The notes beneath the pieces are model-generated. The model ran no database searches. It was given only the letters and a program-made list of their open reading frames with translations, and had not been told where the DNA came from. A stretch of DNA of 64,000 bases from Pseudomonas sp. GM80 (GTDB lineage Bacteria > Pseudomonadota > Gammaproteobacteria > Pseudomonadales > Pseudomonadaceae). A program made the translations under genes and the position numbers. Positions 30,673-39,205 of this stretch are shown here, one piece after another. Positions within the stretch are counted from its first letter, which is position 1, and the number at the start of each line of letters is the position of its first letter. The stretch is taken from the NCBI RefSeq assembly GCF_000282515.1, contig NZ_AKJD01000052.1, positions 1 to 64,000 of the forward strand, written 5' to 3'.

Positions 30673-30701
30673 TTTATAAGTGATACGGAAATTAATATCA
30701 A
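30673..30701 (-). promoter_or_regulatory. Sigma70-type promoter of paaABCDE with embedded operator-like site
   Basis: On the minus strand TTGATA and TATAAA are separated by exactly 17 bases, which is near consensus. The spacer contains CGTATCAC (30680-30687). The same eight bases lie upstream of paaF at 37156-37163, which makes them a candidate PaaX or other paa operator. Confidence 0.7.
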
Positions 30702-30887
30702 ACACAAAATAACGTGTCGTATGTTTTTTCTGTATCGCTTCGGATGAATGGTGAAAGTTGCCTAGCTTTTGCAAAACGGAAAAACGCGCACGGCGATGCT
30801 CGGCAGAGCATTGCCGTGGTTTTGCAGGGGGAGGGAAGGAGTGCAGCGAGCAGCGAAGGCCTTGCACCTTCGCCGCTGTTATTGCGA

Positions 30888-32213
30888 TTAAGCTTTCGCG
30901 CGTTTGTCGATCACATGGCAGGCCTTGCCTTCCGAGCGTTTGATCGAGAACGGCGGCTGCAGCAGTACCCGTGAACTGATACCGATGTAGGTCTTGATGT
31001 GCTTGCTCAGCTCGCCGCACACGGCTTTCTGCTGTTCATCACTCAAGCCTTGATGCTCGGCCTTGAGTTCGACGTGGACATCGACGCTGTCGAGATTGCC
31101 GTTGCGATACAGATGAATCTCGTACGACTCCGACAGCTGTTTGACTTTCAATACCTGCTCTTCGACCTGGGTCGGGAACACGTTGACGCCACGGATGATC
31201 AGCATGTCGTCGCTGCGGCCGGTGATCTTGTCGATACGGCGCATCGGGCGTGCGGTGCCCGGCAGCAGGCGAGTGAGGTCGCGGGTGCGGTAGCGGATCA
31301 TCGGCAGGGCTTCTTTGCTCAGCGAGGTGAACACCAGTTCGCCCATCTGTCCGTCCGGCAGCACTTCGCCGGTGATCGGGTCGATGATTTCCGGGTAGAA
31401 GTGGTCTTCCCAGATCGTCGGGCCGTCGCGGCTTTCCGCGCATTCCATGGCCACACCCGGGCCCATGATTTCCGACAAGCCATAGATGTCGAGCGCAGTG
31501 ATGCCCAGACGAGCCTCGATGGCGCTGCGCAGTTCGGCGGTCCACGGTTCGGCGCCGAAGATGCCAAGGCGCAGGGCCAGTTTGTGCGGATCAATGCCCT
31601 GGCGTTCGATCTCGTCGGCGATGTTGAGCATGTACGACGGCGTGACCATGATGATGTCGGGCTGGAAATCCTTGATCAGTTGCACTTGTTTTTCGGTCTG
31701 GCCGCCGGACATCGGGATCACTGTGCAACCGAGGCGCTCAGCACCGTAATGCGCGCCGAGGCCGCCAGTGAACAGGCCGTAACCGTAAGAGATGTGCACC
31801 TTGTCGCCACGGCGACCGCCGCCGGCGCGAATCGAACGGGCAACGATGTTGGCCCAGGTGTCGATGTCATTCTGCGTGTAACCGACCACGGTCGGTTTGC
31901 CGGTGGTGCCGCTGGAAGCGTGCAGGCGCACGACGTCATGCATCGGCACGGCAAACATGCCGTAGGGGTAGTTGTCGCGCAGGTCGGATTTGGTGGTGAA
32001 CGGAAACTTCGCCAGATCGTCGAGCGAGCGAATGTCATCCGGGTGTACGCCCAGCGCATCGAAGCGTTGGCGGTACAGCGGCACATTGTTGTAGGCGTGG
32101 TTGAGGCTCCAGCGCAGGCGCTCGAGTTGATGCTGACGCAACTGGTCGACGCTGGCGGTTTCCAGCGGATCCAGTTCAGGGTTGAGCACGGCTTGGGCAA
32201 TTGGCATGTTCAT
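30888..32213 (-). CDS. paaK: Phenylacetate-CoA ligase PaaK
   Basis: 441 residues of the adenylate-forming family: the P-loop-like LHASSGTTGKPTVVGYT (about 95-111), IYGLSEIMGPG, YRTRDLTRL and C-terminal GRSDDMLIIRGVNVFPTQVE. It activates phenylacetate to phenylacetyl-CoA with ATP in the cytoplasm, the entry step of the pathway and the source of the PaaX inducer. It ends with the basic KRAKA tail. A GC hairpin lies in the 99-base gap after paaJ. Confidence 0.96.
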   Translation of the reverse strand: MNMPIAQAVLNPELDPLETASVDQLRQHQLERLRWSLNHAYNNVPLYRQRFDALGVHPDDIRSLDDLAKFPFTTKSDLRDNYPYGMFAVPMHDVVRLHASSGTTGKPTVVGYTQNDIDTWANIVARSIRAGGGRRGDKVHISYGYGLFTGGLGAHYGAERLGCTVIPMSGGQTEKQVQLIKDFQPDIIMVTPSYMLNIADEIERQGIDPHKLALRLGIFGAEPWTAELRSAIEARLGITALDIYGLSEIMGPGVAMECAESRDGPTIWEDHFYPEIIDPITGEVLPDGQMGELVFTSLSKEALPMIRYRTRDLTRLLPGTARPMRRIDKITGRSDDMLIIRGVNVFPTQVEEQVLKVKQLSESYEIHLYRNGNLDSVDVHVELKAEHQGLSDEQQKAVCGELSKHIKTYIGISSRVLLQPPFSIKRSEGKACHVIDKRAKA

Positions 32214-32241
32214 GACTTCACTCGAATTATTTTTGTGTTTC

Positions 32242-32261
32242 AGCCCCGCCTGCGCGGGGCT
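32242..32261. other. Intercistronic hairpin between paaJ and paaK
   Basis: AGCCCCGC and GCGGGGCT pair perfectly over a four-base loop. There is no T-run in the direction of transcription, so it is more likely an mRNA processing or stability element than a terminator. Confidence 0.5.
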
Positions 32262-32312
32262 CTGAGTGCATGCCCCAAGGATACCTGTCGGCACCTCGGG
32301 AATCGCGGTTCT

Positions 32313-33524
32313 TTAGTCGGATAAACGCTCGATCACCAGCGCGATGCCCTGGCCGACGCCGATGCACATGGTGCACAGCGCGTAGCGGCCGCTGCGTTCT
32401 TCCAGTTCCTGCAGGGCGGTAGTGACCAGTCGTGCGCCGCTCATCCCCAGCGGATGGCCGAGGGCGATGGCGCCGCCGTTCGGGTTGACGCGTGGGTCGT
32501 TGTCGCCGAGACCGAGTTCACGCAACACCGCCAGGCCTTGCGCGGCGAAGGCTTCGTTAAGTTCGATGACGTTCATGTCGGCAAGGCTGAGGTTGGCCAG
32601 TTCCAGCACCTTGCGCGTCGCCGGCACCGGGCCGATGCCCATGATGCGCGGCTCGACGCCAGCGGTGGCCATCGCCACGACCCGACCGCGTGCCTTCAAA
32701 CCGTAACGCTGAGCGGTTTTTGCGTCGGCCAGCAGCAAGGCGCAAGCACCGTCATTGACGCCCGAGGCATTGCCGGCGGTGATGCTGCCGCCCTCGCGGA
32801 ACGGCGTGCCGAGTTTTTGCAGTTGTTCCAGCGTGGTGTCGGCGCGCGGATGTTCGTCGTGCTCGACGACTTTGGCCGGGCCTTTGCGCTGGGGGATTTC
32901 CACGGCAACGATCTCTTTCGCCAGTCGTCCGCTGGCCTGCGCGGCCGAGGCACGTTGCTGGCTGCGCAGGGCGAAGGCGTCCTGGTCGGCGCGGGAGATG
33001 TTGAACTGTGCGGCGACGTTTTCTGCGGTCTCTGGCATCGAATCAATGCCAAAGGCTTTCTTCATCAGCGGATTGACGAAGCGCCAGCCGATGGTGGTGT
33101 CGTACATTTCTACCGAACGGGAAAACGCGGTCTCGGCCTTGCCCATCACCAGCGGCGCACGCGACATCGATTCGACGCCGCCGACCAGCATCAGCCCGGC
33201 CTCTCCGCTGCGAATCGCCCGTGCGGCAGTGCCGATCGCATCCAGTCCGGAACCGCACAAACGGTTGAGCGTAGTGCCCGGCACGCTGACCGGCAGCCCG
33301 GCCAACAGCGCCGACATGCGCGCAACGTTGCGGTTGTCTTCGCCGGCCTGATTGGCGCAGCCGTAGATCACGTCGTCGACCTGGCTCCAGTCGACTTGCG
33401 GGTGGCGGCGCAACAGTTCACGCAGCGGCACGGCGCCGAGGTCGTCGGCGCGCACGCTGCTCAAACTGCCGGCGTAGCGACCGATCGGGGTGCGCACGGC
33501 GTCGATGATCAGAGCGTCATTCAT
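32313..33524 (-). CDS. paaJ: 3-oxoadipyl-CoA / 3-oxo-5,6-dehydrosuberyl-CoA thiolase PaaJ
   Basis: A 403-residue thiolase. The acyl-enzyme cysteine is C90 in TLNRLCGSGLDAIG; GHPLGMSGARL supplies the histidine and CTMCIGVGQG the second cysteine near the C-terminus. In the pathway it cleaves both C8 and C6 beta-ketoacyl-CoA intermediates, releasing acetyl-CoA and finally succinyl-CoA. PcaF of the beta-ketoadipate pathway is the closest alternative, but position inside the paa operon decides the call. It overlaps paaI by eight bases. Confidence 0.93.
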   Translation of the reverse strand: MNDALIIDAVRTPIGRYAGSLSSVRADDLGAVPLRELLRRHPQVDWSQVDDVIYGCANQAGEDNRNVARMSALLAGLPVSVPGTTLNRLCGSGLDAIGTAARAIRSGEAGLMLVGGVESMSRAPLVMGKAETAFSRSVEMYDTTIGWRFVNPLMKKAFGIDSMPETAENVAAQFNISRADQDAFALRSQQRASAAQASGRLAKEIVAVEIPQRKGPAKVVEHDEHPRADTTLEQLQKLGTPFREGGSITAGNASGVNDGACALLLADAKTAQRYGLKARGRVVAMATAGVEPRIMGIGPVPATRKVLELANLSLADMNVIELNEAFAAQGLAVLRELGLGDNDPRVNPNGGAIALGHPLGMSGARLVTTALQELEERSGRYALCTMCIGVGQGIALVIERLSD

Positions 33525-33966
33525 GGGGAGTCTCCGGCGTCAGCACGGTGCCGCGCACTTTGTAGGATTTGCCGTGGAACAGGGCGATCAACTGGCCCTG
33601 CTGGTTTTCAATGCGCACGTCGTAATTGCCGGTGCGGCCCGAGCGTGATTGCTCGGTGCAGCGTGCGGTGAGCGTGTCGCCAAACTGCGCGGGCGCGATG
33701 TAATCGATGCTGCAACCGATCGCCACGGTGGCGTCGTTGTAACTGTTGCAGGCGAAGGCAAACGCCGAGTCGGCGAGGGCGAAGAGGAAACCGCCGTGGC
33801 AGGTGCCGTGGCCTTGAATCATGTCGGCGCGCACGCCCATGCCCAAGGTGCATCTGCCGGGTGCGGCGCTGATCAGGCGGATGCCCAAACCTTGGGTGGC
33901 GGCATCGCGGTCGAACATGGTTTGTGCGCAACGGCTGGCGAGGCTCATGGCTTCAAGGCTGGTCAT
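33517..33966 (-). CDS. paaI: Acyl-CoA thioesterase PaaI
   Basis: A 149-residue hot-dog-fold thioesterase with the PaaI signature GHGTCHGGFLFALADSAFAFACN. It hydrolyses dead-end (hydroxy)phenylacetyl-CoA esters and thereby frees CoA. AAGGGAG eight bases before the ATG supports the start, which overlaps the end of paaH by 14 bases. Length is normal for the family (about 140). Confidence 0.93.
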   Translation of the reverse strand: MTSLEAMSLASRCAQTMFDRDAATQGLGIRLISAAPGRCTLGMGVRADMIQGHGTCHGGFLFALADSAFAFACNSYNDATVAIGCSIDYIAPAQFGDTLTARCTEQSRSGRTGNYDVRIENQQGQLIALFHGKSYKVRGTVLTPETPHE

Positions 33967-35467
33967 GGAATGTGCTCCCTTCGGCGACTTTGCGGCGCAA
34001 CAGCAGCGATGGCCGATAGCGCTCTTCGCCGTAACTGGCTTGCAGGTGGTCGAGGACTTGGCTGATCTGCGCCAGGCCGATGCGCTCGGCCCAGGCCAAT
34101 GGGCCTTGCGGGTAATTCACTCCAGCGCGCATGGCCAGATCGATGTCTGCTGCCGAGGCAACGTCGTGCAGCACGGTGTCGGCGGCTTCGTTGGCGAGCA
34201 TGGCGACGGTGCGCAGCACGGCGAGGCCCGGTGTGTCGCTGAGCAGACTGACCTGCAGGCGGGCGCTTTGCAGCAGGGCGATGCCTTGTTCGCGGGCGTC
34301 AGCACTGATGCCCGCCGAGCAACTGATGGCGATGCGTTTGGCGCTGGCGTAATCGAAAGCCAGGTCAATCAGGATCAGATTGCGCAGGCCGTCTTCCTTC
34401 GCACGTTGGCTGGCCATGCGCCCGTCGCTCAGGGCCAATACCGCGTCGCCGACCCTTAACAGGCCTTTGCCATCGCGCTTGATCACGCTGGTTTTCAGGC
34501 GTGGCAGCAAATCGTTGAGGACGCCGAGATCGCCTTCGACCACGCAGCTATCGAAGCTCGCATCGCTGCTGATCTGTTGCGGCTGCGGACGTTGCGCACC
34601 TTCGCTGTAATCGTAAAAACCACGACCGCTTTTGCGGCCGAAACGCCCGGCGTCGACCAGTTCTTTCTGGATCAGCGACGGCTGAAAACGGCTGTCGCCG
34701 TAATAGGCGTCGAACACCGAACAGGTCACTGCGTAATTCACATCGTGGCCGATCAGATCAGTGAGTTCGAAGGCGCCCATAGCGAAGCCGCCAGCCTCAC
34801 GCATCAGCGCGTCGAGCGTCGCGCAATCGGCTGCGCCTTCTTGTAGCAGGCGCAGGCTTTCGGCGTAGAACGGCCGGGCCACGCGATTGACGATGAAACC
34901 CGGCGTCGAACGGGTGTGCACCGGTTGCTTGCCCCAGGCTTTGGCGGTGTCGAACAAGGTCTGAGCGAGGGCGGGATCGCTGGCCAGCCCGGAGACGATT
35001 TCTACCAATGGCATGACGGGCGCCGGGTTGAAAAAGTGCAGCCCGAGCAGTCGTTCCGGGCGTTGCAGGCCTGCGGCAATGCTAGTGATCGATAGCGAAG
35101 AGGTGTTGCTGGCCAGAATGCAGTCGGCGCGGCAAAGGCTTTCCAATTGCTTGAAAAGCGCGCGTTTGACCTCGAGGTTTTCGACGATCGCCTCAATGAT
35201 CAGCGTGCAGTCAGCCAGCGTTTCGATGGCTTCCACTGCGTGCAAGCGAGCAACGATTTCGCCGCGCTCATCCGCCGCGAGTTTACCTTTCTCCACGCGT
35301 TTGCCGAGCTGGCGATCGATGCCGTCGATGGCTTGCGCGGCGGCGCCCGGACGATTGTCCAGCAGCAACACCGAATGCCCGGCTTGCGCCGCGACTTGCG
35401 CAATGCCGGCACCCATGGCGCCGGCACCGATCACGGCGATTTTTGCGTTGCGGTCGAGTGCGCTCAT
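33953..35467 (-). CDS. paaH: 3-hydroxyadipyl-CoA dehydrogenase PaaH
   Basis: A 504-residue protein of the 3-hydroxyacyl-CoA dehydrogenase family with a Rossmann start (VIGAGAMGAGIAQVAAQAGH), the conserved NTSSLSITSIAAGL and GLHFFNPAPVMPLVEIV, and two C-terminal helical domains (GFIVNRVARPFYAE). PaaH enzymes are longer than FadB-type single-domain dehydrogenases, as here. It oxidises 3-hydroxyadipyl-CoA with NAD. It starts two bases after paaG ends. Confidence 0.95.
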   Translation of the reverse strand: MSALDRNAKIAVIGAGAMGAGIAQVAAQAGHSVLLLDNRPGAAAQAIDGIDRQLGKRVEKGKLAADERGEIVARLHAVEAIETLADCTLIIEAIVENLEVKRALFKQLESLCRADCILASNTSSLSITSIAAGLQRPERLLGLHFFNPAPVMPLVEIVSGLASDPALAQTLFDTAKAWGKQPVHTRSTPGFIVNRVARPFYAESLRLLQEGAADCATLDALMREAGGFAMGAFELTDLIGHDVNYAVTCSVFDAYYGDSRFQPSLIQKELVDAGRFGRKSGRGFYDYSEGAQRPQPQQISSDASFDSCVVEGDLGVLNDLLPRLKTSVIKRDGKGLLRVGDAVLALSDGRMASQRAKEDGLRNLILIDLAFDYASAKRIAISCSAGISADAREQGIALLQSARLQVSLLSDTPGLAVLRTVAMLANEAADTVLHDVASAADIDLAMRAGVNYPQGPLAWAERIGLAQISQVLDHLQASYGEERYRPSLLLRRKVAEGSTFHDQP

Positions 35468-35469
35468 GT

Positions 35470-36261
35470 TCAGCGACCCTTGAACGCTGGGGTGCGTTTG
35501 TCCATGAAGGCGCTGACGCCTTCGCGGTAATCCTCGCTGCGCCCGGCCAGCCGTTGCAGGTCGCGCTCCAGCTCAAGCTGTTCATCGAAGGTGTTGCTGA
35601 GGCTGGCGTTGAGGCTGCGTTTGATCAGCGCCAGACCGTAAGTCGGTTGCGTGGCCAGGTGGCGGGCGAGGGTCAGGGCTTCGTCGCGCAATTGCGCATC
35701 GTCGACGCAGCGGTAGATCAGCCCCCATTGCTCGGCCTGTTCGGCGCTCAAACGGTTGCCGAGCAAGGCCAGGGCTTTGGCGCGGGCCATGCCGACCAGT
35801 CGCGGCAACGTCCAGGTGCCGCCGGAATCCGGGATCAGGCCGATTTTGCAGAACGCCTGAATGAAGCTCGCCGAACGCGCTGCCAGCACCAGATCGCAGG
35901 CCAGCGGAATGTTCGCCCCGGCCCCGGCCGCAACGCCGTTGACCGCGCAAATCACCGGCATCGGCAGATCGCGCAACTGGCGGATCAGCGGGTTGTAGAA
36001 GGTTTCGATCGATACGCCGAGATCCGGCGCCTCGGTGCCCGGCGCGACGTTGCGGTCGCTGAGGTCTTGCCCGGCGCAGAAGCCGCGACCTTCACCAGTC
36101 AGCAGCAGCACTCGCACTTCAGGGTTTTGCCGCACCTGCTTCAGCGCTTCTTTGACCTCCAGGTGCATGGCGGTGTTGAAGCTGTTCAGTTGCTCGGGCC
36201 GGTTGAGGCTGAGCAGGGCGACGCCGGCCTCGATGGAAAACAGGATGTGTTCGAAGTTCAT
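35470..36261 (-). CDS. paaG: Ring-1,2-epoxyphenylacetyl-CoA isomerase PaaG
   Basis: A 263-residue crotonase-fold protein. The oxyanion and CoA segments are visible (GEGRGFCAGQDLSDRN; NGVAAGAGANIPLACDLVLA; GLIPDSGGTWTLPRLVG). PaaG converts the epoxide to the oxepin-CoA and also isomerises a later double bond. The ATG at 36261 has GGAGAG eight bases upstream. It lies 33 bases after paaF on the same strand. Confidence 0.94.
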   Translation of the reverse strand: MNFEHILFSIEAGVALLSLNRPEQLNSFNTAMHLEVKEALKQVRQNPEVRVLLLTGEGRGFCAGQDLSDRNVAPGTEAPDLGVSIETFYNPLIRQLRDLPMPVICAVNGVAAGAGANIPLACDLVLAARSASFIQAFCKIGLIPDSGGTWTLPRLVGMARAKALALLGNRLSAEQAEQWGLIYRCVDDAQLRDEALTLARHLATQPTYGLALIKRSLNASLSNTFDEQLELERDLQRLAGRSEDYREGVSAFMDKRTPAFKGR

Positions 36262-36294
36262 GGGCAAGGCTCTCCGGGAGATCGTTCGATTCGA

Positions 36295-37065
36295 TTACTG
36301 GCCGCGAAACTGCGGCGCACGCTTGTCTTGAAAGGCGCGGATGCCTTCATCGCGGTCGGCGGTGCCGGCCAGCAACGTAAAGGCGTGGCGCTCGAAACGC
36401 AGGCCGCTGGCCAAATCGGTGTCCATCGCCTTGAGCAGCGCTTCCTTGGCCAGACGCACGGCCAATGGCGCTTTCGCGGCGATGGCGTGGGCGATCTGCA
36501 CGGCGCGTTCGACGGTGAATTCCGGCTGGGTGATTTCGCTGACCAGACCGGCGCGCAGGGCGTGGCGGGCGTCGATGGCTTCGCCGGTGAGCACCATTTG
36601 CATCGCCAGGGATTTACCCACGGCACGCAGCAAACGTTGGGTGCCACCAGCGCCGGGCATGATCCCGAGGTTGATTTCCGGCTGACCGAAACGCGCGTCT
36701 TCGCCGGCAATCAGGATGTCGGCGTGCATCGCCAGCTCACAGCCGCCACCGAGGGCGAAGCCGTTGACGGCGGCGATCAGCGGCTTGCTGAAGCGGGTGA
36801 TGGTTTGCCACGAGGCTTGGCGCGGGTCATTGAGGATGCCGACCAGATCGCGCTCGGCCATTTCCTTGATGTCGGCGCCGGCGGCGAAGGCTTTGCGGCT
36901 GCCGGTCAGCACCACGGCGCGGGTGTCGGGGTCGGCTTCGGCGGCGCTCAGTTCAGCGGCGAGTTCGCCGAGCAGTTCGGTATTAAGGGCATTCAAGGCC
37001 TGCGGACGTTGCAGGGTGATCAGGCGCACAGCTTGCAACTGTTCAACGGCCAGTGTTTGAGGCAT
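36295..37065 (-). CDS. paaF: 2,3-dehydroadipyl-CoA hydratase PaaF
   Basis: A 256-residue enoyl-CoA hydratase: SRKAFAAGADIKEM for CoA/oxyanion binding, then NGFALGGGCELAMHAD and INLGIMPGAGGTQRL, which carry the two catalytic glutamates of the crotonase family. It is the first gene of the paaFGHIJK block. The start at 37065 follows GAGGG. Upstream is a 370-base divergent region shared with paaY. Confidence 0.93.
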   Translation of the reverse strand: MPQTLAVEQLQAVRLITLQRPQALNALNTELLGELAAELSAAEADPDTRAVVLTGSRKAFAAGADIKEMAERDLVGILNDPRQASWQTITRFSKPLIAAVNGFALGGGCELAMHADILIAGEDARFGQPEINLGIMPGAGGTQRLLRAVGKSLAMQMVLTGEAIDARHALRAGLVSEITQPEFTVERAVQIAHAIAAKAPLAVRLAKEALLKAMDTDLASGLRFERHAFTLLAGTADRDEGIRAFQDKRAPQFRGQ

Positions 37066-37435
37066 GGCAAAGGCCCTCACGGAGCACGCTCGGCTAGTGC
37101 CGGCTTGTTGTTGGTTCGACGTCAGGCGTCGGTTTTGCCGGAGTATAGGCTTAACGTGATACGTAAATGCAAGATTGAAATGTGATTAATGTGTCTTAAA
37201 GGTAGGCCGGTAAAATTTAAATCACGTTTCTGGTTGTTCGATGTAATTGGATAATAGATTGATATAGAACGGATATTATTTGATTTGCTTGATCGCTGAA
37301 TGCCGAAGAACGGTGTTCGGCAAAAGCGATACGCTTTTCATGCTTCACTGCATCGAAATGATGTGATACAAATCAAGCCTGTTTACGCATCGCTTTGCGT
37401 ATCTCACCGCACAACGTCCACCAAAGGAGCCTGCG
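37066..37435. promoter_or_regulatory. Divergent paaF / paaY regulatory region
   Basis: 370 bases, noticeably AT-rich in the middle (37180-37300). On the minus strand a TATACT -10 (about 37142-37147) with a weak TTGCAT -35 lies ahead of paaF, with CGTATCAC between them. Toward paaY there is a perfect inverted repeat AAAAGCGATACGCTTTT at 37322-37338, a GTGATACA at 37363 and a GCGTATCTCAC near 37396. These GATAC words are candidate PaaX operators; no published consensus was used beyond memory. Confidence 0.5.
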
Positions 37436-38029
37436 ATGACCTGTTACAGCCTTGATGGACTGACCCCGGTGGTTGACCCTTCGGCCTATGTGCATCCGTC
37501 AGCGGTGTTGATCGGCGACGTGATCATCGGCCCGCATTGTTATGTCGGGCCGCTGGCGAGTTTGCGCGGCGACTTCGGCCGCATCGTGCTGGAAGAGGGC
37601 GCTAATTTGCAGGACACCTGCGTGATGCACGGCTTTCCCGACAGCGACACGGTGGTCGAGTGCAACGGCCATATCGGCCACGGCGCGGTGTTGCACGGTT
37701 GCCGGATCGGCGCTGATGCGCTGGTCGGGATGAATGCGGTGGTGATGGACAACGCACGAATTGGTGCACGCTCGTTTGTCTCGGCGGCGGCGTTCGTCAA
37801 AGCAGGATTTGAATGCCCGGAACAGTCATTGGTGATGGGCGCACCGGCGAGTATCAAGCGCGAATTGAGCGATCAGGAAGTGGCGTGGAAACAGGCCGGT
37901 ACTCGCGAGTATCAGGCGCTGGCCCAGCGTTGCCTGACGCAGATGCAGGTGTGCGAACCGCTGAGCGAACCTGAAGCGGATCGCCCGCGGATCAGCGACA
38001 GCGGCTTGCGCCCAAAAGCATCCCTGTGA
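37436..38029 (+). CDS. paaY: PaaY, hexapeptide-repeat thioesterase / carbonic-anhydrase-like protein
   Basis: 197 residues forming a left-handed beta helix of hexapeptide repeats ([48 protein letters not shown]), close to gamma-carbonic anhydrases. PaaY has been described as a thioesterase that helps PaaX-controlled induction by removing toxic CoA intermediates. Three histidines in the helix (V-M-H-G, G-H-I-G-H) fit the metal site. GGAG eight bases before the ATG sets the start. paaX follows after a REP-like repeat. Confidence 0.92.
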   Translation: MTCYSLDGLTPVVDPSAYVHPSAVLIGDVIIGPHCYVGPLASLRGDFGRIVLEEGANLQDTCVMHGFPDSDTVVECNGHIGHGAVLHGCRIGADALVGMNAVVMDNARIGARSFVSAAAFVKAGFECPEQSLVMGAPASIKRELSDQEVAWKQAGTREYQALAQRCLTQMQVCEPLSEPEADRPRISDSGLRPKASL

Positions 38030-38040
38030 GGTGGAGCCTT

Positions 38041-38135
38041 TGTGGCGAGGGGATTTATCCCCGTTGGGCTGCGCAGCGGCCCCAAAATCTTCAGGGTCGC
38101 TGCGCAACCCATCGGGGATAAATCCCCTCACCACA
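38041..38135. repeat. REP-like inverted repeat (family C)
   Basis: The TGTGGCGAGGGGATTTATCC arm pairs with GGGATAAATCCCCTCACCAC; the centre also has GGCTGCGCAGCG / CGCTGCGCAACC. It lies between paaY and paaX, which read in the same direction, and so makes a single continuous paaYX transcript less certain. Confidence 0.85.
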
Positions 38136-38197
38136 GGGTTCACTCCTACAGGTTTTGATTCGGTATATTCCTTCCTTTTTCATTGTCCGGTACGCCC

Positions 38198-39121
38198 ATG
38201 TCATCGCTGACACCTTTGAACCACCTCATCACCCGTTTCCAGGAGCAGACGCCGATCCGCGCCAGTTCCTTGATCATCACGTTGTACGGGGATGCCATCG
38301 AGCCCCATGGCGGCACGGTGTGGCTGGGCAGTCTGATCCAGTTGCTCGAACCGATCGGCATCAACGAACGGCTGATCCGCACCTCGATTTTTCGTCTGAC
38401 CAAAGAAGGCTGGCTGACCGCCGAAAAAGTCGGCCGCCGCAGTTACTACAGCCTCACCGGCACCGGGCGCCGACGCTTCGATAAGGCCTTCAAGCGCGTG
38501 TACAGCTCAACCGTGCCGGCGTGGGACGGTTCGTGGTGCCTGGCGATGCTCACGCAATTGAGCCAGGACAAGCGCAAGCAAGTGCGCGAAGAACTCGAGT
38601 GGCAAGGTTTTGGTGCGATTTCTCCGGCCGTACTGGCGTGCCCGCGCAGTGATCGCGCCGACGTCAACGCGACGCTGCAAGACCTCGGCGCGCTCGAAGA
38701 CACCATCGTTTTCGAAACCACCGCGCAAGACGTATTGGCCTCCAAAGCCCTGCGTGCACAGGTGCGCGAGAGCTGGAACATCGAGGAACTGGCGGCGCAT
38801 TACAGCGAGTTCATCCAATTGTTCCGACCGCTCTGGCAAGCACTGCGCGAGCAGGAAAACCTGCTGCCGGCCGACTGCTTCATGGCACGTCTTCTGCTTA
38901 TTCATGAATACCGCAAACTGTTGCTGCGCGACCCGCAACTGCCTGACGAATTGCTCCCCGGCGATTGGGAAGGCCGCGCTGCCCGCCAGTTGTGCCGCAA
39001 CATTTACCGATTGATCTACGCCAAGGCCGAAGAGTGGCTGAACACTGCGCTGGAAACCGCTGACGGGCCGTTGCCGGATGTCGGCGAGAGTTTCTATCGA
39101 CGTTTTGGCGGCTTGAAATAA
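38198..39121 (+). CDS. paaX: Phenylacetate-responsive repressor PaaX
   Basis: A 307-residue regulator with an N-terminal GntR-like winged helix (SSLIITLYGDAIEPHGGTVWLGSLI; ERLIRTSIFRLTKEGWL) followed by the PaaX-specific central and C-terminal domains (RRRFDKAFKRVYSS; VPAWDGSWCLAML). Family members repress paa operons and release DNA when phenylacetyl-CoA binds. The start at 38198 gives the family length (E. coli PaaX 316). Likely targets are the CGTATCAC-containing promoters of paaA and paaF. Confidence 0.94.
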   Translation: MSSLTPLNHLITRFQEQTPIRASSLIITLYGDAIEPHGGTVWLGSLIQLLEPIGINERLIRTSIFRLTKEGWLTAEKVGRRSYYSLTGTGRRRFDKAFKRVYSSTVPAWDGSWCLAMLTQLSQDKRKQVREELEWQGFGAISPAVLACPRSDRADVNATLQDLGALEDTIVFETTAQDVLASKALRAQVRESWNIEELAAHYSEFIQLFRPLWQALREQENLLPADCFMARLLLIHEYRKLLLRDPQLPDELLPGDWEGRAARQLCRNIYRLIYAKAEEWLNTALETADGPLPDVGESFYRRFGGLK

Positions 39122-39205
39122 GCTCCACAACGAGGGAGCCGCACTGTTCAGGAAGAACGCTTGGATTGACGTAGATAATAAAAACAAGCCTGCGTGAGGC
39201 CAGAC

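Noticed and set aside
30888..37065. Horizontal transfer of the paa and aau clusters
   Set aside because: Codon use and GC content look like the flanking genes, and no integrase, tRNA end or direct repeat marks a boundary; acquisition cannot be argued from this sequence alone.
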